Assembly (NCBI RefSeq): GCF_947179165.1
Contig: NC_077238.1
Span: 36,817,793 to 36,881,792, forward strand
Length of the DNA: 64,000 nt
Reading direction: 5' to 3'
Source: Solanum dulcamara
Lineage: Eukaryota > Streptophyta > Magnoliopsida > Solanales > Solanaceae
Shown: piece by piece, positions 23,824-35,878 of the stretch
Layout: each line of letters begins with the position of its first letter
How positions within the stretch are numbered: position 1 is the first letter of the stretch
The notes under the pieces: generated by a model
What the model saw: the letters and a program-made list of their open reading frames with translations, nothing else
What the model was told of the DNA's origin: nothing
Databases searched by the model: none
Program-made: the position numbers and the translations under genes

Positions 23824-25023
23824 ACCGAGTCCCTCACTAAAGGTCTAGATATAGTATATAGGCATGCATGTGAAAACATAGTGATACATTTGTAACCCCG
23901 AGTCCCACAGCAGGCCAGGTATGGTATGTGAGGAAGATGTACATGTCCTCACTTCACACGGTGTAGGTATAGTGATTCGTTAACTATTATATTTGTTGCC
24001 TACATCCCTATTTCAGTTGAAAGCTTATTTATGTTATGTTATGCTTTATATACTCAGTACATGTATCGTAATGACCCCCCTTTCTTTGGGGGGATGCATT
24101 TCATGCCCACAGGTATAGACGCACATTTTGGGGATCCACCATCATAGGGTTCCACTCAGCAAGTTTGGGAGAAGCTCTATTGAATTGGAGCCAAGCTTTT
24201 GGGTACTAGACCTTGTATGTATATATTTGTCTATTCAAGGCTATGGTGAGGGCCTATCCCGCCATATCATATGGTTGCTATTCTTAGAGGTCTGTAGATA
24301 TATGTATGTGGGTTGTGTGTAAATTATTCTAGTTGTGCATATACAGTGTATTATATTATTATTACGCTATGGAAGCCTTGTCGGCTTGTGTTCCCTTTCA
24401 TGTTATGATACAAATGAAAGAGGCTACAGATATATGAACTGCTTTGACCCATTAAGGTTCTCATGTACGTTATCATATTGTTTGTAGTCCGGTTTGACTA
24501 CACCTGACTTATGTGCATACGGGGGTCCAGGTTGGACCCCAGTCGCGGCCTACAGGATTTGTGATAAAAGTGGTATCAGAGCAGTTCTTCCTTGGAGTAT
24601 CTACAGACCGTGTCTAGTAGAATCTTGTTTAATGGTGTGTTATGCGCCACATCTATAAGCAAGAGGCTACAGGATATTTAGGATATTAGCTTTGTTTCAT
24701 ATCTAAGATCGTGCAATAGATCTCAGTCATAGGAAAACTCCTTATACTAACCTTGGGCTTTAGCAGAAAGATGACATCAACAGGAGGAAGTAATTGATGA
24801 CATTGGAAGTTACAAAGCGCATAGGTAAGCAAAGGCACAAAAGATATCTGTTGGGTAAGGTATTGATATATGATTGACATACAATTGAAATGTTAAGTCG
24901 AAAACTAAAAGAAAAGTAGACCGAAAAGTGTAACAAATGCAGGTTGAGTTGGACACACGAGGTAAGTCCATCATTTTCATACTAATGTTGATATTGAAAT
25001 CCCTGTGTGGCTGTGAGATGATA

Positions 25024-25026
<3 letters not shown>

Positions 25027-25058
<32 letters not shown>
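25027..25058. repeat. (AT)n microsatellite
   Basis: Uninterrupted AT dinucleotides, about 16 units. Confidence 0.95.
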
Positions 25059-25061
<3 letters not shown>

Positions 25062-26084
25062 CCTTGTAAGGCATTGTTGGTATTTTCTTCGTGTAGGGTT
25101 TTGAGATAGTAGGGAGAACAAGGGAAACTCTGCTGAAATTTTCCTAGAAATAAAGAAAAGGAATGAGATACAGGGTTGTAGTATGTCTTAAAAGGTCGTA
25201 CCCACAATAATGATGATATTTGCCTAAACCATGAGTATAGCTAACCTCAGGAAATAAGTTGATTGCTGACTTGATGGAAATAGTAACTAGGAGGTCGATG
25301 CTGGCATAGTAAAAAGGAATTTGGAAAAGACTTATGATACTAAGAGGTGATTTAGAAAAGACTGGTGGATCTTGATAGGTTGGTATATTAAGGTACTGAC
25401 TCAATTTATACATAGGGATGAATTGTGATGAGTTATAGTTAAAGAGGTAATAGTGTGATTAAGACAAGAGTACAAGGAAAAAAAATTGGGACGAAAAGGA
25501 AGTATTAATAAGAAAACTTTTAAGATAATAAGGATAAGACTGATTATAAAGGGTGAAAGGTTAAGTACGCTTACTTCACCGAGTGAAATTAACCCGTAGT
25601 AAAAATTGTGAAAAAGATTAAGAAGTGTTATACTATAAGGTGTAGTACGAACGGGATATGAGGTAAATATAAGAACGATCGTTATGGGAATAAGTAAGGC
25701 ATAGAGAGAAAGTGGCCAAAAATATGACGTGGTCCATAAGAAAAGAATAAAAAGGTAGGTGTGAAATGGAAAAGTGAGTTACAGAACAAATAAGAAAGAT
25801 CGATCAAGTTTGATAAGGAAACCTTCGAATGAAGGTTATGTGATAACAGAAATAGTAGCGAGCAAGAGGAAAGAGAAAGTAAAAGAAAGGTGTAATGAAA
25901 TTTGACAAAAAAGAGAGATAGAGAAAAGATATCCGTACGTATTCCCTACGTCTATAAGTGATCTAAACTCCTAAATTGACTATGTTGATGAGTAAGGGGC
26001 CTATGGATGGCAACTTTTATAGAGAACTCCCAAAGTCCTTGCGAGACCTTATGAGATTAATTAACATTTGAGGATGAATATTTT

Positions 26085-26098
26085 AAAGGGGGGAAGGA
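26085..26098 (+). other. Polypurine tract of element C
   Basis: AAAGGGGGGAAGGA directly before the 3' LTR start TGTGATACCCC. Confidence 0.88.
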
Positions 26099-29000
26099 TG
26101 TGATACCCCGCACATTTGTACATTCGAGCATATTTTGTTTTCTAAAAGAGTGTCATGAGAACCATGTTATCTATGAAGTTCTACATGAGTAGTGATGATT
26201 GGAAATAGATTTGGAAGGTTGTGAAAGGAGTTGGAGGCTAAGTAAAAAGTCTTGGAACCCGACTTACTCGCGTGAGCTACCAACATGGACGTTTTATAAA
26301 ATTAAGCTACTTGATTATACGTTGAGCTTAAGTAACAAAGATTATATAGATTCTTGAAGTGAGGCGAGATTACGAACTTACGAAAAAGAGTAAAAACTAG
26401 ATTCTGAACTTACAAAAAGAAGCAAGTAGGTTAAAAGTATGTGATGCACCTACTTGGGGTAAGTAGGTGACACACCTACTCAAGGTGGGCCCCAAGCTAC
26501 CACATGGCAGCATATGAATGGCCATATGGATGAGCTGGCACCCTAGGAGCTGCCATATGTCACCACTAGGGGCTGCCATGTGTCACCTCATAAGGAAGTC
26601 AATATATATGTGTTACATGTTGTATACACTTTGTTCTTCACCATTTTAAAGACAAAATAAGAGAGAAACCCTAAGAGACTAAGGGAGAGGGGCGACGGCT
26701 TTGACCACCTTAAGGTAAGCCTCTGACTTTTGTACAATGAATTAATTATCTAAGGTATACCACGATGAAATGAAGGTGTTATTAATGTATATTTATAGTT
26801 TGGAGAAGCACCAAAGGGATACAAATAGTCCGCTAAAATTTCAGAACGTCAAGGAACTTCCAAAGCTAATTTTGGCAAGTTTTGGACAAGGTAAGGTCTT
26901 CTCTTTTAACGTGGAGTTAATAATATTTTTATGGAGTGTATTACATGTCTTAAATGTGTCTGTAAGTATAAAAATTGCATAAGTATGCTTGGCGTTAGAA
27001 ATAAATGAAATTAAAGTCGTTCTAGTCGAGTAAAGTTGTTAAGGTTGTATAGTGTTGTTGCGATGGTGGTGCTGCGGTTGGAGATGGTTTTATTATGTGT
27101 TGCAGGGATGAAACACGTTCCAAAATGAGTGTGGTAGCTTCTGTTTGCATTCACATAGCCCTATGGTACGTGTGGTTAAAGGTTTTACGAAATAGAGATT
27201 AAAAAACGTATTTTGGAGTTGTAGTTTTGAGCGGGCTGTTTGAGACTTGTTTTGAATAATGTCAAATTAGTTTTATTATATATGGTTTCTGCGTGTGGTT
27301 TTGAATATCTCTGGTAAGGTTAGAGATTAAAATTGGAAGTTTGGATAGGGCAAGTTAAAGGGCAGATGCTGCCCGATTTCCGCTAACTTCGGAACTAGTA
27401 ATAAACTAGTCGGGAGAAATGGATAAGGAAATGAGTCATATGGATACTTGAATATGCATTTTGGATATGGAAAGTTGAGGGTCATTAATCGTAGTGTTAC
27501 TCTGGTGTTAAATAGGTTGAAGGAGTACAAGGCAGGTTGGGTTACAAGTGAACTACTACAGGTATGTGAAGCTATCCTTCTCTTCTTTTGGCATGTCTTA
27601 GCTATAAGTGGAATGTAATATGTGCTCTGAGGATAATTCCATTCATAAAGCTTTGAGAATGATTCATGCCTCTGACCTATTTTTTGATGTTACAACTCCT
27701 ACAATAAGTGAGATATTACCTCTCAAGTCTTCTGTATGAAGGAAAGTAGTAAGTATGTAAGGCTTATATCTCCCTTGGTTTGGCATGTTTCAAATATATG
27801 TAAAGCCCATCCCTTTTCTTTTTTGGCATGTCTTAGATATAGGTTACGAACAATGTGTATATGAAGCTTGGGGTAACTCTATTCATGAGCATCGAGCACG
27901 AATCATGACTCTTATCCATGTCTGAATGCTAAAACTCTAAAGGCGGTCGAGCCACTACTCTCGGGTCTTTTATGTGTTGAATTGTAAGTAGATCTATAAT
28001 CTCTTATTCTTAAGGACCCTACAATAACAAATGTCCTCGGTTCCATAAGTTGTTGGGCATTTCCTTGATACTTGTTTCTGGTTCACTTATAGCTGTGAAG
28101 ACTCTTAAAGGAGTTAAGCTCCTATTCCTCAAGTCTTCTATATGATTGAATAGTGATTGGTATGAAAAATCTCCTCTGTTTAAAAGGCTCTAAGATAGCC
28201 AATACTCGAACTTCTATAAGATGGTTCATACTATAGTAAAGTATGACTATAAAGTTGAGGCTTCAGTTGACCTAGTCCCTAATGGCATCTAGAGGGTACT
28301 AGAGATGATTCATACCCTGGTTTCCAAGTGATGGATCATTTGGCCATTTCGTTGAGCCTTAAATGATGAATATATTTGCATATGGTTATCACTACTCCAC
28401 TTGCACATGCTGCTAATACATAAACTTACCGCATCCCTAAAGGGCCGGGCATGATAAATTCACTGTGTCCCATGAATGGTCGGGCATGATAAATGATGAA
28501 ATAATTATTCACCGTATCCCATGAAGGGTCGGGCATGATAAATGATGAAATAATTATTCACAGCGTCCTATGAAGGGCCAGGCATGATAAATAATGACAT
28601 GCTTATTCACCGCGTTCCATAAAGAACAGGGCATGATAAATGATGAAATGCTTATTCACCGCATCCCATGAAGGGCCAGGCATGATAAATAATGAAATGC
28701 TTATTCACCGCATCCCATGAAGGGTCGGGCATGATAAATAATGAAATACTTATTCACCACATCCCATGAAGGGTCGAGCATAATAAATGATGAAGTGCTT
28801 ATTCACTGGTCCCATGAAGGGTCGGATATGATAAATGATGAAATGCTTATTCACCGCATCCCATAAAGGTCCGGGTATGATAAATGATAAAATGCTTATT
28901 CACCGCATCCCATGAAGGGTCGGGCATGATAAATGATGAAATGCTGATTCACCGCGTCCCATGAAGGGTCAGGCATGATATATGATGAAATGATTATTCA

Positions 29001-29896
29001 CCGTATCCCATGAAGGGCCGGGCATGATAAATGATGAAATGTTGATTCACCGCATCCCATGAAGGGCCAGGCATGATATATGATGAAATGATTATTCACC
29101 ATATCACATTAAAGGCCAGGCATGATACATGATGAAATGACAGCTTCATCGAGTCCCTCACTAAAGGTCCAGATATAGTATATAGGCATGTATGTGAAAA
29201 TATAGTGATACAATTGTAACCCCGAGTCCCACAGCAGGCCAGGTACGGCAATATGAGAAAGATGTTCATGCCCTCACTTCACACGGTGTAGTAATAGTGA
29301 TTCGTTAACTATTATATGTGTTGCCTACATCTCTATTTCATTTGAAAGCTCATTTATGCTATATTATGCTTTATATACTCAATACATGTATCGTACTGAC
29401 CCTCATTTCTTTAGGGGGCTGCGTTTCATGCCTGTAGGTAAATACTCACATTTTGGGGATCCGCCAACATAGGGTTCCACTCAGCAAGTTTGGGAGAAGC
29501 TCCATTGAATTGGAGCCAAGTTTTTAAGTACTAGACCTTCTATGTATAAATTTGTCTATTCAGGGGTACGATAGGGGCCCTATCCTATCATATGATATGG
29601 CTGGTATTCTTAGAGGTCTGTAGACATATGTATGTGGGTCATTTGTAAATTATTCCAATTTTGCCTATGCAGTATGTTCTAACGTTATTACGCTATGGCA
29701 GCCTTATCTGCTTGTGTGCCCTTTCATGTTATGATACGAATGAAAGAGGCTACAGATATATGAAATGCTATGATCCATTGAGGTTCTTATGTACGTTATC
29801 ATATTGTTTGTAGTCTGGTTTGACTACACCTTTCTTATGTGCATACTGGGGTCCAGGTTGGACCCCAGTCACGGCCTACGTGGTTGGGTCATGACA
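26099..29896 (+). repeat. 3' LTR of element C
   Basis: 3798 bp, canonical TG start and ACA end (GGGTCATGACA). Collinear with the 5' LTR. The 205-bp excess is mostly explained by four additional 49-bp units. Confidence 0.9.
28438..29147. repeat. 49-bp minisatellite in C 3' LTR, 15 units
   Basis: One short first unit (34 bp) and 14 units of 46-49 bp. Near its end a two-unit block (one unit ending TGATTC, the next containing ATATATG and ending GATTATTC) occurs twice; the 5' LTR has it once. Confidence 0.9.
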
Positions 29897-30783
29897 TTTT
29901 CCTTTGTCGATTATATTAGATAGAGATACTCAATTTAGCTCACATTTTTGGAAGTCATTTCAAAAAGGTCTTGGCACTAAAGTCAAGCTAAGTACCGCTT
30001 TTTATCCTCAAACCGATGGCCAAGCTGAGAGAACAATTCAAACCTTGGAGGATATGTTAAGGGCATGTGTAATTGACCTTAGGTGAAGTTGGGATGACCA
30101 TTTTCCATTGATTGAGTTCGCTTATAATAATAGTTATCACTCTAGCATCCAAATGGCCCCTTTTAAAGCCTTGTATGGGAGAAGATGTAGGTCTTCGGTG
30201 GGGTGGTTTGAAGTTGGTAAGATTGCATTGATTGGTCCAGATTTGCTAATTGATGCAATGGATAAAGTAAGGATCATAAGAGAAATATTAAAAATGGCTC
30301 AAAGTCATCAAAAGTCCTATTCGGACACTAGGAGGAGAGAGCTTGAATTTGATTTGGATGATATGGTGTATTTGAAGACTTCACCTATAAAAGAGGTAAT
30401 GCAATTTGGTAAGAAAGAGAACTTGAGCCCTAGATATATAGGACCGTATAGGATATTAAAGCGCATTGGAAAGGTAGCATATGAGTTAGACTTGACAATT
30501 GAGTTGGCTTTGGTTCATCCAGTATTTCATGTGTCAATGTTGAGGAAGTTTGTGGGTGATCCAAATTCTATTGTGCCAATAGAGAATGTAAGTATTGACG
30601 AGAATTTGACTTATGAGGATATCCCATTTATATTTTAGACCGACAAGGGAAGAGGTTAATAAATAAAGACGTTGGATCCATCAAAGATTTATGGAGGAAT
30701 CAACAAGTAAAGAGTGCTACATGGGAAGCGGAATCTGACATGATGAAGTATTATCCACATTTCTTTCCTTTCACTCGATTCTA
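29897..30783 (+). pseudogene. Element B integrase C-terminal part and chromodomain
   Basis: Resumes after C with SIILDRDTQFSSHFWKSF (second catalytic aspartate in DRDTQF). It continues through YPQTDGQAERTIQTLEDML, a TGA at 30084, LIEFAYNNSYHSSI (last catalytic acid; open 30108-30638) and the basic ELEFDLDDMVYLKTS segment. A one-base frameshift near 30630 switches into an unbroken frame, 30631-30783, holding the chromodomain blocks DLWRNQQVKSATWEAESDM and YYPHFFPF and ending in TAA. The catalytic core alone looks well kept, but the gene is broken upstream and by C. Confidence 0.88.
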
Positions 30784-31025
30784 AAGGTACTAAGTTATTC
30801 ATGATCAAATCGGTTAAACTTCTACGCTTCAAGTTCATATGTCGTTCATATGCATGTATGATTCATGAAAATGATTTCTTTCAAGGACTACATTTTAGTT
30901 TAAGTACGAAGTTTACACAGTGTATGCATTTTTTAAAATGTCCTCATGTCCATGTCGGGTTTCTAAATTCCTTTTTCCATGTCTTTCCTATATTAGTTGA
31001 ATCTCATTCGAGGACGAATGTTCCC

Positions 31026-31038
31026 AAGGGGGAGATAT
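31026..31038 (+). other. Polypurine tract of element B
   Basis: AAGGGGGAGATAT immediately before the 3' LTR start TGTAACATCCC. 30784-31025 is 3' untranslated sequence with the common ATTCGAGGACGAATGTT element. Confidence 0.82.
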
Positions 31039-33127
31039 TGTAACATCCCTCAAAAATAAAAAAAATGCTCATAAGTGTCTTAAGAATGCCTTGAAAATAG
31101 GTCTCTCATGTAACGGATTATCCTTAATGTTTTTGGAAAATCCAAGTTCAGAATATTGATCAGGGGTTAAAACCTGCGGGAAAATAGTCTCGATGGATTT
31201 TTAGGACTTTTAGAATGGAAGAAGAATTTTTAAAGAATCCAAAAAATAGTATGGTTCGCGACAGGACCACATCGCAGATCTGGGAAGTAGTTCTGACCGA
31301 GTTGATCACGACAGGTCCGCGTCGCAGACTTGGGAAGGTTTTCAGGTCGAAATTAAGTTTTTTAAAGAGTATTTTAGACTTTTCCCAAATTATTAGTAAA
31401 TGAACCTAGACGTTTTTAGGACCTAATTCAACTCTATAAATTAACCTAAACCTCTAATTCTATTCATTCTTCTATAATTCATCTATTAAATATTTCTCTC
31501 TCTACAAAAAGGCTCTCAAGGATTTTCATTGAAGACTTCAATAAAATTCACTCAATTTCTCCATCAAAATCCTCAAGTTCTTCCAAATTAATTGGTGTTC
31601 TCACTCAAGGTATGTGGGTATTGATTCATGGATCCTTTCATCCATGAAACTCAATCAATTTCTCAAGGTTTCTATCAAATTAAAGTATTGTATTTTATGG
31701 GTTGTGTGATTTCTATTCCAATTGCATGAGTTTTGATTTAAATCATGATCATGAGACTATTTTGATATAAATAAATGGTTATTGAATTAAATTGAAGAGT
31801 TTTTCCATGAATTCTCCTATTTTTATTTCTAGGGTTCATGGTGTAAAATATGAGTATTTTCAATTATACTTCTACATGATATTATCTATATGAATTTTGT
31901 ATGGGATAATATAAAGTTTATGATCATGCATGTTTTCAAGTAAATTGATCATGCATTCATGTCATATCCTAATTTCAAGTTCAAGGTATGCTCATGAATT
32001 TTCAAAGTATGAATTATGACTATTTATTTCTATTATGATCACAAATTATAAGTATGCTTCAAATTATGGTTCTTCATGCAAGTTATGAAGTAAGGCGGTC
32101 GAAGGCCTAATGATATGAATTATGCAAATATGATTGTAATGATGAAAGGACAATTCTCACATTATAAATATGTTATGAAAATGAGCTACTCTATGATTTT
32201 AAGCTTATGATCATGCTTATGATATATGAAATTATGATCTTATGTTATGTATGTATTTCGTGGAATTTGACTTAGCACCGAATGTGGACTTGAGGTGGGG
32301 GCTCGAAGCAAGGGGTCCTTATATAAAGTCTCTTATCTCATAATTACGTGCCATCGTAGGATTGCCTTTATGGCCTAGCTAGTGGATCCGCAAATAGCAC
32401 ATGCTCGTGATAGAAGTCTACCTTGGCAAAGTAACCTCCCCCTTCTCGATGTGGGGATCATCGGATTCCATGTTATAGCTCGCATGGTCTTATTGTCGGT
32501 TATGGTTCCTATCCCACATATGTATGATTTCTTAAGTATGTTATGACTTGAATTTATGTTTTTAAATGCTTTGGTCAATATAATTGTCTCATGACTTTAC
32601 GTATTCCATCTTATCATGTATTTTACTTGACCTTTGCATTCAATGATTTATGTTATATGTCACGCCCTCATGCTTAGTACATTCCAATGTACTAATGCAT
32701 ACTTTTTGCCAACATTGTCTTATAATGTAGAAGTTGAGATTGAAGATCCTAATTGTTCAGGTAACTAGTAGGCGTTCATATTCGAAGGTGTTGTGGTGAG
32801 TCCTCATTGATCGGGGACTAGTTTCAAGTTTACTTACTGTTTTCTTGTCAAAATACTTTTGCTTATGTTGTGTATTGAGGGTGAGCTAAGAACATATCTT
32901 AAACCCCGCCCATACTCATGTTTAGAGGCATCTCATTGGACATATGTTTGAGTCTATGTTGTCATAAGACATTCTCAAATTTCTATTCATAATTTAGACT
33001 CTTTTATGATATTTTTACTTTTATATTTCACCTTATGTTTGCTTATGATATGTACAAGAGGCTTAGTTGGAGCCCTTTGGGGTTTCGATCTTCATGTTAT
33101 GACTAGGCCCTAGGTTGGGTCATGATA
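31039..33127 (+). repeat. 3' LTR of element B
   Basis: 2089 bp, aligned throughout with 14986-17093, TATA-like site at 31435-31440, ends CATGATA followed by the duplication taaag (33128-33132). Confidence 0.88.
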
Positions 33128-33132
33128 TAAAG

Positions 33133-33407
33133 TTGTTATTACCTGATGGCTCTTGAGAATTAGAGCTCAAAATTGGGGTACTCTAATGACCAGACTGTGC
33201 AACCATCAACTGGGTGAGCATAGATATAGCTCCCCTAAATTCTATCTCTGAAGTCATTGTAGACTAGGTAGTTTGTGGAACCTCTTAAGTCACATCCTCA
33301 TTCTCATTATCAACTGCTCGGGCTTGATTCTAGGTCTACATTCTAAACTATTATTGAATCTTATTCTTTGAGATGTTCCTTTGGCTCTAGGTTCTTCTAG
33401 AAGGCAT
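33133..33407 (-). pseudogene. Element A gag N-terminus
   Basis: The minus strand starts at ATG (33405-33407) with MPSRRT and continues in one frame to EFRGAISMLTQLMVAQSGH and SSNSQEPSGNNN. It joins the other gag part across element B. The frame contains about seven stops, nearly all TAG or TAA, at positions where Gln codons are plausible. No frameshift is needed in this segment, so decay here is by point changes. Confidence 0.75.
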
Positions 33408-33621
33408 GATCTGAAATTATGAAATGCATGAATTAGAAGGATATTTCATAGAGTTAAACTCTATAACTTGAACTGGAGTATGAAAAAAGTGAAATAATTT
33501 TTAAGGTCCTGTAGCCCTCCTATTTTAGATATGACGCTCTTCATACAGATAAGAAGGAATCTACTAGACTTGGCTTTATAAACATTCTAGGACTCTTGAA
33601 ACCTGGCTCTGATACCAAATT
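33408..33621 (-). other. Leader and primer-binding site of element A
   Basis: The minus strand carries TTTGGTATCAGAGCCAGG (33602-33619), an initiator tRNA-Met-type primer site next to the 5' LTR. Next is an untranslated leader of about 200 bases up to the gag ATG. Confidence 0.85.
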
Positions 33622-35873
33622 TTTCATGCCCTGAGTCTACACCCTAGGTGTGGTCAGGACTCAAAAACCATTGTTGGTTCATATTCAAACCCTTGGAATA
33701 GCTAACTCACTAAGCAAAAGACTTTAACTTCTAAAAATTTACTCAAATAGGCACAATAAGTATAAATAAACTTAACTATCTCAGTTTAAACTCAATACTC
33801 AAATATATATGATGTATATAACTCAATATTTTGAAAACATAAATCAAATAAACAAAATTAAATAACTCAAACTCTGTCTGACTAGTCTACAAAACCTCTA
33901 AAGCTAACTTTGAAATATGTACAGGAACAGGCCCACGTTACCTCCAAACTAGAAGTAAATAATTAAAAGTAAATGACTCAAAAGGTCTTCTAAATGTAAA
34001 GAGGTCTCACCAAAGCTGGGTAAAAAATTGATCTTTAAGGAGGCGCATGTTGAGGATCTCTATCACATGTATCTGCATCATAAAATGATGCACCACTCAA
34101 TGCATCAATACATGAAATGTATGACATGTAAAATACATGGAAAGAAACTTACTCAAAGATACTCAAATCAACTCAACTCAAAGGACTCAACTATGTAAAT
34201 AGCTCAATTCAATAAAGCATGCATATATGTAAAGTAATGCTTTAAAAGATATGATTAAGAAAATGCAACTCAGAATATAAAAATATAATATTTTATCATA
34301 CAGAGTTTCTCTGACTGAAAACCATCACTTCTGAGCTACGTGGTTATGCAACAAAATATTATCATTTTCATAGTCGTTCAATACCTTGTCGAGATAAGGG
34401 ACGCAACTCATCTTTGAATCCAATAAAGTCCTCTTTTGGGACTATGAGGGGTTGCCCGAATGAATAGTACAATTCTATCTTATGCTGGCTACATAGTTTA
34501 TGGGGTTCAAGATCTTCTTTACTCTTACCCAAATTGATACTCAATACTACTTCCAAAATATAATTTACTATGCTTATATCTCAAGTGAGTGTATTTACTT
34601 AATTAACTCATTTAGTCTTTTTCGGACTTAGCTAAAAACTCAATTCTTCTCAATCATCTATTCTCTTTAAAAGTAGATAAAATCTCAACTCAATGAATGC
34701 ATTTAAAAGCATATTCTACTTCTCAACTCAATCTCAAAAATAGATGTATAAAAGTATCTATACTCATTGGTCAAAATAATAATTAAGAGATTTCTCAAAC
34801 TGAACTCATGTTTAAAATGATAATTAAGAGACTTCAAAAAATCAACTCATGCTCAAAGTCTTTCTCAATTAAATGATGAAAACAATCATTCTTTAAATCA
34901 AAATATTGAATGAAAAAATTAATTCAAAACTCAACTCAGGTTCATGTGAATGAAAACATTAATCCATAATCTCAAAAACTCATCTCATCAAGGTATAATC
35001 AAATGTATAGTAGAACTCAATAAGAAATTACATAGTAACTCAAGAATTTACTTTATTGGAATTGAAACTCGATCTCAAAATTTAACTTGATTGTATAAAT
35101 ATGTAGGAGATGAAGGAGAACTTAGTCAACGTTATGACAGCCTTACATACTTGGAACAAAGATTATCTAAGTGAAATTCAAAGTTCTTGCTTGAAAGTCT
35201 TAAACCCCATCTCTTCTCCTTCTCTCCAATTCTTGATATCAATAGATTGTAAGTGTTAATGAGAGAAAACCCCTATTGGGTACTGATAAGGGGCTAATTT
35301 TAGTCCCAAAATGACTTGGGTTAATTTTGAGAAAGGTGGAAAACCACCAGACTAACTTTCACTAAAATTGGGTTTTGGTCGCCTACGGACCATAGGCCTT
35401 TCTACAGATCATAGAAAGCCAATCATAGATAACACGGTCCAAAAATGGGACATTCTAAAAATTGCACAAGGAGACTATGTCTACCCTTCTATGGTTTATA
35501 GGGACCCTCTTGTATAATTGCCTAGGGATTTAGGACTGGGGTCTACGAATCTTTTTCTAGGGGTCATAGATCCCAAGATGGGTTGTAGACCCTAATCGTA
35601 GGGTCTTGGTGACATATATAGAATTGTCCACTTCATACGATGGGCTCCTACAGGTCGTACAAGCTTCAATGTCCCGTAAAAAGGGAATCGTAGAAAAGGG
35701 TCTTGGCATTATAAAAATGGCTAAGTATGGAGGAATTCCACGATCCCCTTCTACGGCTCATAGAATACTCCACGGTCCATAGAGTGGATTGTGGTCTCGC
35801 TGATAGCCACACTTCTAAAGTTTTCTCTTGATTCTTAGGCTTTATCTTAGTTAAAATAGCACGGAGAGTTAAA
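33622..35873 (-). repeat. 5' LTR of element A
   Basis: 2252 bp, collinear with the left LTR after removing D. Contains the same dyad cluster (35385-35790). The outer end has decayed (GTTAAA in place of ATTACA). Confidence 0.85.
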
Positions 35874-35878
35874 ATTCC

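Larger units (their letters stand above)
20974..24566 (+). repeat. 5' LTR of element C
   Basis: Begins TATTATACCCCGCACC (the 3' copy keeps TGTGATACCCCGCAC) and ends GTGATA next to the primer site. Holds a dyad/G-box region at 21307-21384, a TATA-like site near 21479, long unique sequence 21550-23290 with no coding evidence, the 49-bp array 23298-23823, and a 3' part up to 24566. Short ORFs inside it have no recognisable domain. Confidence 0.87.
24567..26098 (+). other. Non-coding interior of element C
   Basis: Starts with the primer-binding site TGGTATCAGAGC (24571-24582) and a leader resembling that of coding gypsy elements (AGAGGCTACAGGATATTTAGG near 24661). It ends with the sequence normally found after pol (GAGGATGAATATT) and the polypurine tract. 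Between these there is purine-rich sequence without recognisable coding motifs and an (AT)n run at 25027-25058. Open stretches on the minus strand here match no domain I recognise. Confidence 0.8.
20974..29896 (+). mobile_element. Element C: non-autonomous large-LTR retroelement inserted in B integrase
   Basis: 8923 bp with LTRs of 3593 bp (20974-24566) and 3798 bp (26099-29896) around an interior of only 1532 bp. It keeps an initiator tRNA-Met primer-binding site (24571) and a clean polypurine tract (26085-26098). No gag, protease, reverse transcriptase or integrase motif is visible in the interior in any frame, so it would have depended on a helper Ty3/gypsy element. Primer and polypurine sites and LTR ends are gypsy-like. 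Both LTRs carry a 49-bp tandem array. Confidence 0.88.
14986..33127 (+). mobile_element. Element B: full-length Tekay/Del-like chromovirus inserted in A gag
   Basis: Plus-strand Ty3/gypsy element. LTRs lie at 14986-17093 and 31039-33127, primer-binding site at 17097, gag-pol between, and polypurine tract at 31026-31038. A perfect 5-bp duplication (taaag) flanks it. Element C interrupts its integrase; without C it is about 9.21 kb. The LTRs still align closely base for base with scattered substitutions. The same family also left solo LTR K at 43338-45352. Confidence 0.92.
5907..35873 (-). mobile_element. Element A: full-length Tekay/Del-like chromovirus holding nested insertions
   Basis: Minus-strand Ty3/gypsy element with both LTRs (left 5907-10419, right 33622-35873), polypurine tract at 10420-10434 and tRNA-Met-type primer-binding site at 33602-33619. 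Reading right to left it has gag, protease, reverse transcriptase, RNase H, integrase and a chromodomain. Removing B (with TSD) and D leaves about 9.56 kb. Without D the left LTR is 2253 bp, against 2252 bp for the right one, which supports all four boundaries. It interrupts E: E's frame reads through from 5906 to 35879. The flanking duplication is weak (gtacc at 5902-5906 against attcc at 35874-35878). Confidence 0.85.

Noticed and set aside
24810..25413. Overlapping minus-strand open stretches of 76-103 codons in C's interior
   Set aside because: They overlap each other, two read through the (AT)n run, and none shows a conserved domain; probably chance.
20974..29896. Endogenous pararetrovirus (caulimovirid) as an explanation for C
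   Set aside because: True LTR pairs, tRNA-primer site next to the 5' LTR, polypurine tract and target duplication fit an LTR retrotransposon; no movement or coat protein motifs.
5907..35878. Perfect target duplication for element A
   Set aside because: The flanks gtacc and attcc share only three of five bases. I accept the insertion because E's frame and A's LTR ends agree, but not the duplication as proof.
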